Shown here: positions 18,591-26,769 of the stretch, in pieces
How positions within the stretch are numbered: position 1 is the stretch's first letter
Layout: every line of letters starts with the position of its first letter
Assembly: GCA_023205875.1 (NCBI GenBank)
Contig: CP060763.1
Coordinates: 558,001-622,000 of the forward strand
Length of the DNA: 64,000 nt
Source: Chloropicon primus
Lineage: Eukaryota > Chlorophyta > Chloropicophyceae > Chloropicales > Chloropicaceae
Reading direction: 5' to 3'
Translations under genes and position numbers: made by a program
The notes under the pieces: generated by a model
What the model was told of the DNA's origin: nothing
Seen by the model: only the letters and a program-made list of their open reading frames with translations
The model's database searches: none

Positions 18591-21500
18591 ATGGTGGTCG
18601 ATCTTGACGGCGTGGTGATCCACAAGCCTGATACGGACAAGAGAAGGTACAAGAAGGTGGTGCTGGCGAACGGCCTCGTCGTTCTGCTCATCAGCGATCC
18701 TGACATGGTGGATCAGGGGGACGGCGGGGAGGGAGGCAACGGGGCGGGTGCGATGGGGGACGATATGGCGTCTGGATCGGAGGATGACGACGACGACGAT
18801 GACTACGACGATGACGATGATGATGACGATGATGACTCCTCGGAGGACTCTTCGTCGACGAAGAAGGCAGCGGTTGCCATGTGCGTGCACACTGGAAGCT
18901 TCTCGGACTTCGAGGAGATCCCGGGAGTGAGCCACTTCCTGGAGCACATGCTTTTCATGGGTTCAAAGGACTTCCCCAACGAGAACGAGTACGACTCCTT
19001 CTTGAGCAAAAACGGGGGAGCGTCCAACGCTTACACGGACATGGAGTGCACGAATTACTACTTTGACGTACAGCCCAAGGGCCTCCGGGGCGGGCTTCAG
19101 AGGTTCGCCGGGTTTTTCGTCTCCCCGCTGTGCAAGTCGGACTCCGTGGACCGAGAAGTTCAGGCCGTGGAATCCGAGTTTGTTCAAGCCTTGCAGAACA
19201 ATGCGGCCCGCTTGTCCCAGCTGAGGTGCCACACCGCCGCCGAGGGGACCGTCCACAACAAGTTCACGTGGGGAAACTTCAAGTCCTTGATCGAGCTCCC
19301 CACCAGCAAGGGCCTGGTTCCCCGGGACTTGCTGCTCAAGTACTACAAGGCGGAATACTCCGCGGAGAGGATGTCCCTGGTCATTCTGGGCGGCGAGGAT
19401 TTGGGGACGCTCGAGACTTGGGCAGGGGACCTCTTCTCCCGGGTTCCATCGGGCTTGGGGCCGCCCGTGTCATTCTCTGGCCAGAAGAAGCCCTTCGAGG
19501 GGGGGCGTGTTTACAAGCTGCCCATGACGAAAGAGGGCCACGAGCTGCACGTTCTCTTCCAGCTGCCTTGCCTGCACAAGTTCTACGAGAGCAAGCCAGA
19601 TGACTACGTGAGCCACCTCATCGGCCACGAGGGAAGCAACTCCCTCCTGTCCGTCCTCAAGTCCAAAGGCCTGGTGACGCAGATCTCCGCGGGCGTAGCC
19701 CAGGACGGGGAAAGCAGGAGCACGGCAGGCTTCATGTTCAACGTGACTTTCGTTTTGACGGAAGCTGGCTTGAAGTTCGGCGATGACGGATTCGGGATCG
19801 TCGAGTACCTCTTCGCTTACATCAACTTGATTAAGGAGATTGGGCCCCAGAAGTGGATCTGGGATGAGATCGCTCAGGCGTCCAAGATCAAGTTCAAGTT
19901 CGCGGAGGAAGAGGAGGCCATGGACTACGTTCAAGAGCTGGCAGTGAACCTTAGGCTCTACAAGACGGAACATGTGTTGGAAGGGGATTACTTGCACGAC
20001 AGGTGGGACCCCGAGCTCGTGAAGGAGATCCTCGAGTACTTCAAGCCCTCAAACATGCGGGTGGAAGTGCAAAGCAGCTCTTTCAAGGACAGAAGCCTCC
20101 CCGAGGAGGAACCTTGGTTCAAGATTCCCTTCTCAGCACGAAGGCTGTCAGAAGAGGAGTGCGAGAGGCTGGCGGGATTCTCTGACGCGCCAGGAATCGA
20201 CCTGCCGCCAAAGAATGAGTACCTTCCCTCAGACTTCAGCGTCCGAGCTCAGGACTTCCTCCAGGAGGAGAGAGGGGGGTACGAGGAGGCGGGGAAGTTT
20301 GTCTGCCCGACACCAGAAGCTCTGATGGCCCCACCACTGCTTGTTTCGACCAGCGCGAATACTGAGGCATGGTACAAATTTGACAGGTTCTTCAAAACTC
20401 CCCGCATGGCTTCCCTGTTGTCCTTTCGTCTGGACGACATCAGCTCCTCGGCTGAGCAATCCGTTCTGCTCAAGTTGAGCACCAAGGTCCTCGAGGATAT
20501 GCTCGTGGAGACGACCTACTTGGCTGATGTTGCTGGCTTGACTACCTTCGTGTACAGTTGCCAGGATCGGCTGGAGATCAGGATAGAGGGGTTTTCCCAC
20601 AAGCTCCCTGTTCTGCTGGAGAAAATTCTTGACGGCATGGCGAACTTCACCCCCACCGCGGAGAGGTTCGAGGCCTGCAAGGAGACGTTGAAGAGGGCAT
20701 TGAAGAACTCGATCGCCAAGCCGGCAAGGCATGCGACGTATCTTAGGCTCATATCCCTCGTGATGGAGTCTTGGCCCCTGGAGTTCCAACTGGAGGCCCT
20801 CGACGAGCTCACGATTGCAAAGTGCAAGGGATTTATCTCCAGCCTCTTGGCAAAGGGGCAGAGGCAGGTGCTCATTCACGGGAACATCACCTTGAACGAG
20901 ACCCAGAAGGTCATCTTGGATACAAAGAAGCATTTCAGCGAGGATCCTCCAAGGGCAAAGTGCGCGAAGAAGCTGGCAGAGCTGAAGCCTGGGCAGAACT
21001 TTGTCCACGCCGCTTTGGTGCAGAACAAGAGCGAGAAGAACAATGCGTCCGAAGTCTATTTCCAGGTCGGGCCAGAGAACCACGTGGATTATGCCGCCTT
21101 GAGCTTGCTCGAGCAAATCATGTACGAGCCTTTCTTTGACACCCTGAGGACCAAGGAGCAGCTAGGCTACAGCGTCTCATGCAGCTTGAAGAACACCTAT
21201 GGCATGCTTGGCTTTTGCTTTTCGATCGTCTCGGCAAAGTTCTCCCCCCTCCACATCGAGGAGCGGGTGGAAGCCTTCATCAAGGACTTTTTCAAGGTCC
21301 TGTCGGACATGACGGACGCTGAGTTCAAGCAGCACATCCAGTCCGCAATAGAAGCAAAGCATCAGCAGGACCAGACCCTGATCGAGGAAGCGGAGAGGCA
21401 CTGGGAGCAAATTTCGATGGGAAGGTACGACTTCTTCCAGAGGCATCACCACGCGGTGGAGATCAACAAGTGGGGCAAGGAGGCTTTCTTGGCATGGTTC

Positions 21501-21692
21501 GGGAAATACTTCAGTCTTGACTCTGGGGACTGCAAGAGGCTGAATGTTAGGATTTTCAACACCGATCACGAGGCCTCTGTCGCTGACGAGAGGTCCTACT
21601 CCGCTGGTGACCTCATGAACTTCAGGGACGAGGTCAAAGTCTTCACGAAAAAGTTCTCACCCCCCGAGAAGAGCGGTCCACAAATAACCTAA
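18591..21692 (+). CDS. Nardilysin/insulin-degrading enzyme-like M16 metalloprotease
   Basis: 1033 residues from the first ATG at 18591 (MVVDLDGVVIHKPDTDKRRY...), the full length of the M16A family. It cleaves peptides inside a closed two-bowl chamber using zinc. The inverted zinc motif HFLEH (in GVSHFLEHMLFMGS) is intact and the distal glutamate region AVESEFVQAL follows about 75 residues later. An acidic Asp-rich insertion (about residues 60-90, encoded by GAC/GAT repeats) sits just before the catalytic motif, where nardilysins carry their acidic stretch. The tail contains the family's RTKEQLGYSVSCSL and SAKFSPLHIEERVEAF. No transit peptide is evident, so probably cytosolic. No introns. Confidence 0.93.
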   Translation: MVVDLDGVVIHKPDTDKRRYKKVVLANGLVVLLISDPDMVDQGDGGEGGNGAGAMGDDMASGSEDDDDDDDYDDDDDDDDDDSSEDSSSTKKAAVAMCVHTGSFSDFEEIPGVSHFLEHMLFMGSKDFPNENEYDSFLSKNGGASNAYTDMECTNYYFDVQPKGLRGGLQRFAGFFVSPLCKSDSVDREVQAVESEFVQALQNNAARLSQLRCHTAAEGTVHNKFTWGNFKSLIELPTSKGLVPRDLLLKYYKAEYSAERMSLVILGGEDLGTLETWAGDLFSRVPSGLGPPVSFSGQKKPFEGGRVYKLPMTKEGHELHVLFQLPCLHKFYESKPDDYVSHLIGHEGSNSLLSVLKSKGLVTQISAGVAQDGESRSTAGFMFNVTFVLTEAGLKFGDDGFGIVEYLFAYINLIKEIGPQKWIWDEIAQASKIKFKFAEEEEAMDYVQELAVNLRLYKTEHVLEGDYLHDRWDPELVKEILEYFKPSNMRVEVQSSSFKDRSLPEEEPWFKIPFSARRLSEEECERLAGFSDAPGIDLPPKNEYLPSDFSVRAQDFLQEERGGYEEAGKFVCPTPEALMAPPLLVSTSANTEAWYKFDRFFKTPRMASLLSFRLDDISSSAEQSVLLKLSTKVLEDMLVETTYLADVAGLTTFVYSCQDRLEIRIEGFSHKLPVLLEKILDGMANFTPTAERFEACKETLKRALKNSIAKPARHATYLRLISLVMESWPLEFQLEALDELTIAKCKGFISSLLAKGQRQVLIHGNITLNETQKVILDTKKHFSEDPPRAKCAKKLAELKPGQNFVHAALVQNKSEKNNASEVYFQVGPENHVDYAALSLLEQIMYEPFFDTLRTKEQLGYSVSCSLKNTYGMLGFCFSIVSAKFSPLHIEERVEAFIKDFFKVLSDMTDAEFKQHIQSAIEAKHQQDQTLIEEAERHWEQISMGRYDFFQRHHHAVEINKWGKEAFLAWFGKYFSLDSGDCKRLNVRIFNTDHEASVADERSYSAGDLMNFRDEVKVFTKKFSPPEKSGPQIT

Positions 21693-21738
21693 TTACTTAA
21701 CATTGAACATGAATGTGTACTTTATCCAGCAGTAGCAG

Positions 21739-23823
21739 TTATTGTGAGGAAGAGTCGAGTGCATTTTTGGCCAACTCGTAACCGGCGAAGTTCATGGCCC
21801 CGACTGGCGCAATCCAAAGCGCTCTCGGCAGAGCTCCCTTAAACAGCACGCCGGGCCCTTCCTCCTTCACCAGTTTGGTGGCCAGCTCCCTGATCGTGAC
21901 TGACTGGGCGCCCACGGCAGACGTCATCAATCGAGTCTTGAGCACGTCAAATGGCGTTGTCAATGCAGCGGCGACGGCTCCGGAAAGGGCTCCCAAAGCT
22001 ATCGTTTCCCAAGGTTCCAAATCCTTCCCTCGCTTCTCCCTCGACCAATTCAGTGCCGCCTTCTTGAACTGCTCGTACGCGACCATGCCAATGACGTAAA
22101 ATGGGATCTCCCTCGACAGCGTCGCCGCGCTTCCTCTGAAGAGTCCCCCCAAGCCGTCCTTCTTCATCACAGCCGAGGTGGCCGCCACCACGCCAGTGTA
22201 CTGCCCTGCTTGAAGCCTCTGCTTCAGCACCTCGCACGGAATGCGGACCGCCGTGCCAATGAAAGATCCCATCCCGGATGCAATGGTCTGCACCTGCAGG
22301 TCAGGAATGCTTGGCAGGAGCATCTTCGTTCCGAGCTTTGCCGCTTCGAACACGCCAACCCGGAAGCCTTGGCTCGATGCCGCCCCGGCAGTTGCAGGTA
22401 TAATACCCCTGTACAACCCCTTCCTGCCAAGCTTGGCGGCGTCTTTGAAGACAGTCATAATGGTGCCCTTGCTGGAGGCCTGAAGCATCGTCTTCACCGT
22501 GTCCAGGGGGTGAAGCGCCAAAGTGGACGTCCCCGAGATCATGGCGCTGGCAAGGGTGGACAGCACCAGCATCTTTTTCGAGGAGTTCGTGGGAACGATC
22601 ATGGGCACCATGGTGGCCGATTCGAACCACATCATTCCGATGTCCTTCGACTCGATCTTCTCCTTGGGAATCAGGATCAGAAAGTTTCTGTACTTGCCGT
22701 ACGACACGTACCCCGACGCGTCGGCGTCGAGGTACCTGAGCATCGAGTCTGCATTGTCATCCGAGGCTGGGAACTGCATCTTTTGCAGCAAGGACTTGAT
22801 CTGGTGCTTCTTCAGGGATCCGAACTGACTGACGTCCAGTGCATTGAAGTTCGCAAGCATCGCCGACTCCCTCTCCTGGTTCAGGGACCTGAAGTCCTCC
22901 CACACGATGGACTTGCCAAAGGGCCACTTGGCGTGCCTCTTGGCCCTCTTGATGAAGTTGTCCGCGTACTTTTCTGGCAGATTCCTCCTCTTCATCTCCA
23001 CCCTCATGTCGTCCAGGGTGACCACCCCGTCCTTGTTCCTGTCCAGCTCGTCAAAAAATCTTTTGGCCTCGTCCTCGGTGTACTTGAAAAACTCCTGCAC
23101 AATGTCAAGCCTCCGCTTGGAGGGCATGCCCCCCTTCATCTGGTCATTGAACTCCTTGAAGAAGGGCGGGATGACGAGGGACTCCCTGGCCTCCCTCAGC
23201 TTCTCGTAGGCCGCCGAGGAGATGGCGCTCATGTCCGGCCAGACGGGAACGCTCTCGCTCAAGTTAGGCGCGGTGGTCGCCGCGGAGGGGTCGCCGAGCC
23301 CAGCGGATTCGGCAGCATCTCCGCCGGTCGCGCCCCTCCGCTGCTCGGCCCCGCCCTCCTTCTCATCGCCGCTCTTGCTGGGGTCAAGGGGGTCCCCTCG
23401 GCCCGAAGGGGCTGACCCCTCGGCGGGCGCCTCCTCGCTCGCCGGCGAGGTGCTCTCCGCGCCGGTGCCACTCCCCGACATCTCCGAGTGAACCTGGTGC
23501 AAGACCTGCGTCAGCCGGCCGTAACCCGCCCGTATCCCATGCCTCGCGAACTTCCTGGCTTTCCTGCCCCTGACTTTCGCGGCAACGAGGGCCTCTGCTA
23601 TCTTCTTCTTCCTCTCCTGGAGACGCAAGTCCTTCCGTTCATTCCCCTCCCCGCCACCCTCGCTCCCTCCCCGACCGCCGACGTGCCTGTGCAAGCTCTT
23701 CAGTAGCACGGCCGGCCACAGCTGCGGCCTCGAGTCCTTCTCCGCCCTCCTGCTTCCGTCCAATCTCCCCACCTCCGCAGCGTTCGCGGTATTCCCTCCA
23801 CTCCCTCTCCTCTTCCTCCCCAT
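21739..23823 (-). CDS. EF-hand mitochondrial-type carrier, SAMTL-like
   Basis: 694 residues. The C-terminal 300 residues form three mitochondrial-carrier repeats with signatures HPLDTVKTMLQ, PCEVLKQRLQAG and TPFDVLKTRLM. The third repeat continues GALPRALWIAPVGAMNFAG YELAK, very like the plant SAM-transporter-like protein SAMTL. Upstream, DELDRNKDGVVTLDDM is a canonical EF-hand and LDADASGYVSYGKYR a second calcium-loop-like motif, both near residues 260-390. The first 220 residues are basic then Ala/Ser-rich and may include an organelle-targeting region. S-adenosylmethionine as substrate is inferred from similarity only; an ATP-Mg/phosphate carrier is the alternative. Start ATG 23823; it converges (46 bp) with the protease gene. 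Confidence 0.88.
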   Translation of the reverse strand: MGRKRRGSGGNTANAAEVGRLDGSRRAEKDSRPQLWPAVLLKSLHRHVGGRGGSEGGGEGNERKDLRLQERKKKIAEALVAAKVRGRKARKFARHGIRAGYGRLTQVLHQVHSEMSGSGTGAESTSPASEEAPAEGSAPSGRGDPLDPSKSGDEKEGGAEQRRGATGGDAAESAGLGDPSAATTAPNLSESVPVWPDMSAISSAAYEKLREARESLVIPPFFKEFNDQMKGGMPSKRRLDIVQEFFKYTEDEAKRFFDELDRNKDGVVTLDDMRVEMKRRNLPEKYADNFIKRAKRHAKWPFGKSIVWEDFRSLNQERESAMLANFNALDVSQFGSLKKHQIKSLLQKMQFPASDDNADSMLRYLDADASGYVSYGKYRNFLILIPKEKIESKDIGMMWFESATMVPMIVPTNSSKKMLVLSTLASAMISGTSTLALHPLDTVKTMLQASSKGTIMTVFKDAAKLGRKGLYRGIIPATAGAASSQGFRVGVFEAAKLGTKMLLPSIPDLQVQTIASGMGSFIGTAVRIPCEVLKQRLQAGQYTGVVAATSAVMKKDGLGGLFRGSAATLSREIPFYVIGMVAYEQFKKAALNWSREKRGKDLEPWETIALGALSGAVAAALTTPFDVLKTRLMTSAVGAQSVTIRELATKLVKEEGPGVLFKGALPRALWIAPVGAMNFAGYELAKNALDSSSQ

Positions 23824-24435
23824 CTCCTCCCCAGGGCTAGGCCTCGCTCCCTCGCCGCAAAACCCACGCCCTCCACCTCAAGCCGCTCCACTCGGCACGA
23901 AACCAAACTGAGGCAGGCACCCTTCCTCGAAACACAAACAAAAACACAAAAACACTAACGCATTCAATGCAATGCTATGCCATGCCATGCCATGCACAAC
24001 CTCCTCCCCTCCTCCTCGCGACACGCTCGAAAGAGAACCCAGCGACGGAGACGGAGACGGAGGCCACGTATCGTATTGTGTCGTATCGTATCGTGTCGTG
24101 TCGTGTCGTGGTCCCCTTCGCGCTCGGAGGCCTCACTCTCGCCTCTTCCTCGTGTCGACTCGACGCTTGCGCTCAACCTTATCTTGAAGAACAGCTTCAG
24201 AGTTGGGATCTCAGCCTCGAGCAAGGTGAGGGAGAGGACAGGAAGTCTGTACCGATGGATCGAGTTCGGAAAGAAACAGAGGGACACGGAAGATAACAGG
24301 AGATTCCTCGTGTCATGATCTTTCGAAAGAGACCTCGCTGGAAAGGAATGGCGTCCTGTGGAGGATTTGGTTTACTGATCAAGTTTGTTTTTTCTTGGCT
24401 CTTGGCTCACTCATGCCGTGGTGGTCATCCGAAGG
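23824..24435. promoter_or_regulatory. Divergent intergenic region with 5-bp repeats, carrier / DapB
   Basis: 612 bp. It contains a CCATG/CTATG pentamer array at about 23966-23995, a CGTAT/CGTGT pentamer array at about 24068-24110, and the promoter-proximal element at 24321-24370. Several short frames exist on both strands, but they follow the repeats and show no conserved content. Confidence 0.5.
24321..24370 (+). promoter_or_regulatory. Promoter-proximal repeat element, copy A
   Basis: TTTCGAAAGAGACCTCGCTG at the start and GAGGATTTGG at 24361-24370, followed by TTTACTGATC. The box lies 66 bp before the DapB ATG at 24436. It aligns without gaps to 12224-12273 and closely to 41528-41584. Confidence 0.55.
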
Positions 24436-25401
24436 ATGAGAGCTAGGAGAGCGGCAGGTGCCGTGGCGAGGACGGATCACCCGATGGCGGCGGGGAGGAT
24501 CCACCAAAGGGGGCGAGGGGGGAGGTTGATAGGATCGAGGAGGACGAGGAGACCGACCTGCTGCGCGGCCACCAAGGTGCCCATATTGGTGAACAGCACT
24601 GCTGGGAAGATGGGTTTCGCCACCGCAGAGTCTGTGGTTATGGCTGGCTTGGAGCTTGTTCCCGTCTCTTTCTCTGCAGTGGCTGCGAGGGAGCGGGTTT
24701 CCGTGGAGGGCGTCCCCGTGGACGTGTGGCCGATACAGGAAAGGGACAGAGTGATCCGGGAGGTGAAGGAGAAGCACCCGGGCTTGCTGGTGATCGATTT
24801 CACGCTGCCGGACGCAGTCAACTCGAACGCGGAGTTTTATCTCGAGCACGACCTCCCTTTCGTGATGGGAACTACGGGGGGCGATAGGGAGAAGCTCCTC
24901 AAGGACGTCGGCGATGGCGGGCACTACGCGGTCATCGCGGCGAACATGGGAAAGCAGATCGTTGCCCTCCAAGCCATGCTTCAGTACGCAGCCCGCGAGT
25001 TTCCCGGCGCCTTTTCTGGCTACAAGCTCGACGTGGTGGAGTCCCACCAGTCCACAAAGGTGGACACCTCGGGAACGGCCAAGGACATCGTGCTCTCCTT
25101 CAACGACCTGGGCATGCCGTGCGAGGAGGAGGACATCAGAAAAGTCAGGGAACCAGGCCAGCAGATGTCCGAAATGAAGGTCCCAGAGGAGTACCTGAGG
25201 GGTCACGCCTTCCACACGTACACCCTAACTAGCGACGACGGCACGGTGAACTTTCAATTCCAGCACAACGTCTGCGGCAGGAGGTTCTACGCCGAGGGCT
25301 CCGTCGATGCTGCCCTCTTCCTGGCGAAGCAGATCGAAAGCAAGTCCGAAAAGAAGCTGTTCGACATGGTGGACGTTCTCAACGCAGGAGCGATGAGGTG
25401 A
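24436..25401 (+). CDS. DAPB: 4-hydroxy-tetrahydrodipicolinate reductase, plastid type
   Basis: 321 residues from the first in-frame ATG, 24436. The enzyme reduces hydroxytetrahydrodipicolinate in the lysine pathway, in the plastid in green plants. Residues 1-45 are Arg/Ala/Gly-rich like a transit peptide. The pyridine-nucleotide fold begins VPILVNSTAGKMG, the plant variant of the GxxGxMG loop. VIDFTLPDAVNSNAEF and VMGTTGGDREKL line the nucleotide site. ESHQSTKVDTSGTAKD is the catalytic/substrate loop in the plant form, which has Gln where bacterial enzymes have the second His. The last domain includes RRFYAEGSVDAALFLAKQI. It converges with the peptidoglycan-binding-like gene. Confidence 0.93.
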   Translation: MRARRAAGAVARTDHPMAAGRIHQRGRGGRLIGSRRTRRPTCCAATKVPILVNSTAGKMGFATAESVVMAGLELVPVSFSAVAARERVSVEGVPVDVWPIQERDRVIREVKEKHPGLLVIDFTLPDAVNSNAEFYLEHDLPFVMGTTGGDREKLLKDVGDGGHYAVIAANMGKQIVALQAMLQYAAREFPGAFSGYKLDVVESHQSTKVDTSGTAKDIVLSFNDLGMPCEEEDIRKVREPGQQMSEMKVPEEYLRGHAFHTYTLTSDDGTVNFQFQHNVCGRRFYAEGSVDAALFLAKQIESKSEKKLFDMVDVLNAGAMR

Positions 25402-25539
25402 AGGTGAAGGATTCATAAATCCTGTGACAACAGGGAGGGGGCACACCCACGTAAAGAATTTGTTTGTATTACAATGGCTTATTCTCTTGCTCGAGCCAGG
25501 CTCCTGGTCTTTCGGTCTTCAGACGGTGAAGGGAGCGGG

Positions 25540-26577
25540 CTAGCGGTACACCGCGCACGTCTCCTCGCAACTTTGCGAGAGGTACTTGAGGCAAAGCTTG
25601 TAGTTCTCGGGCCCGCCGGGCGCGCTGGGAGGATAAGCCCTGTCGCACGCAGCAGAGAAGGCAATCTGACAGGACTCCTTGCAAGCGTGGACCTTGTCCT
25701 TCTCAGACCGGACGCACCTCGTCTCACAGTCTTGGACCCCCCCAAACTCTGAGCAGACGTCGATGCAGACTTTCTTGGACTCTCCGGATGTCGAACCAAA
25801 GTCCTCCCTCCCAGGCACGGGCAGCCTCTGCTTCTTGGCATACAATACCCGCGAGGCCAAGCCCAGGACACCGTTGGCGGGCTTGATCGAGTTGCTCTTC
25901 TGCCACGAGGACACGGCCTGCTCGGTCTTTTCTCCGTAGTACCCCGTGGGATCCTCCTTCAAGTACCCCTGGATCACCGTGCGGGGTGACAGGAGCAGGA
26001 GCCCAGCAACATAGCGAAGAGGACGAGGAAGAGGGAGAGGGCCAAACAATCAAAACACCGAAGTCAGTCACGCTTGCTCGAGCCAGGCGGAGGGCCAAGC
26101 CGTTCGCAATGCAAGCGAAACGGAAGGCAGGGGGGAGAGGCATGGATGGGTGGACGGACTTGCCCACGAATTGCGTTTGCTCTCGCCTCGCGCGCGGGTC
26201 AACTTTCACCCCCATTCATGGGCTGGTTTCGGTCCTTGTCGCAACACTCACCTTGCGGTTAAGAAACTGCTGCAGGCAGTTGACGTCCCCTCCGTAGCTC
26301 CCCGCACCCATGTCCCTGTAGAAGTAACAAGCATCTCCTCGAAGGCTGTCGCGACGGAGGCGAAAGGAAACAAAAGAAGCAACAAGTCGTGAGTCCCACG
26401 AGCCTCCGATTTTGGAGAAATGCGAAAGAAGAATCGTTTCCTTTCTCGTGCCGATTCGAAGAGGGTGGGAGTTCGAACTCCACTGCCTCGTTTGCATCCA
26501 ACGATTCGTTCGGGACCATTGTGGCGCGCGTACCTCTTGGGGTCAGGCCCCTTGAAAGCTCTTCCCTTCTTCGCCAT
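25540..26577 (-). CDS. Small peptidoglycan-binding-domain protein with Cx3C-rich tail
   Basis: Three exons: 26534-26577, 26252-26315 and 25540-25968 (donors GTACGC and GTGAGT, acceptors TACAG and CCAG), total 178 residues. Exons 2-3 encode a peptidoglycan_binding_1-type helix bundle: GDVNCLQQFLNRK then GYLKEDPTGYYGEKTEQAVS followed by SWQKSNSIKPANGVLGL. The last 70 residues hold repeated Cx3C pairs (CIDVC, CETRC, CKESC, CEETC), giving a disulfide-ready tail. The N-terminus MAKKGRAFKGPDPK is short and basic with no clear targeting signal. Plant plastid proteins carry this domain too, without peptidoglycan being proven as ligand. The function is unknown. The exon joins were deduced from splice sites and domain continuity. 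Confidence 0.75.
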
Positions 26578-26769
26578 GGTTCGTGTCGTTCCCGGATTTC
26601 CGATTGGTGCAAATGTCCAGGTGAGGAGAGGAGGTCGTTCCCCTTGAAGGGAGTTTTGGAGTTTGGGGTTGGAAATAGATTTACAGAATTTTATGTTTGT
26701 TTTCGATTGATGGTCTCGTCGTCTCTGTCCTAGCTTTCTCTCTCTCCAACACTTCTCTCGCCGAGAGTC

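Noticed and set aside
23964-24318. Several overlapping short open frames on both strands
   Set aside because: They arise from pentamer repeats that lack stops; the proteins are Arg/Ser or His/Cys-rich low-complexity with no second feature in support.
26466-26481. GGAGTTCGAACTCC, resembling a tRNA B box / T-arm
   Set aside because: It is a self-complementary 14-mer inside an intron, with no A box, acceptor stem or anticodon arm at the right distances.
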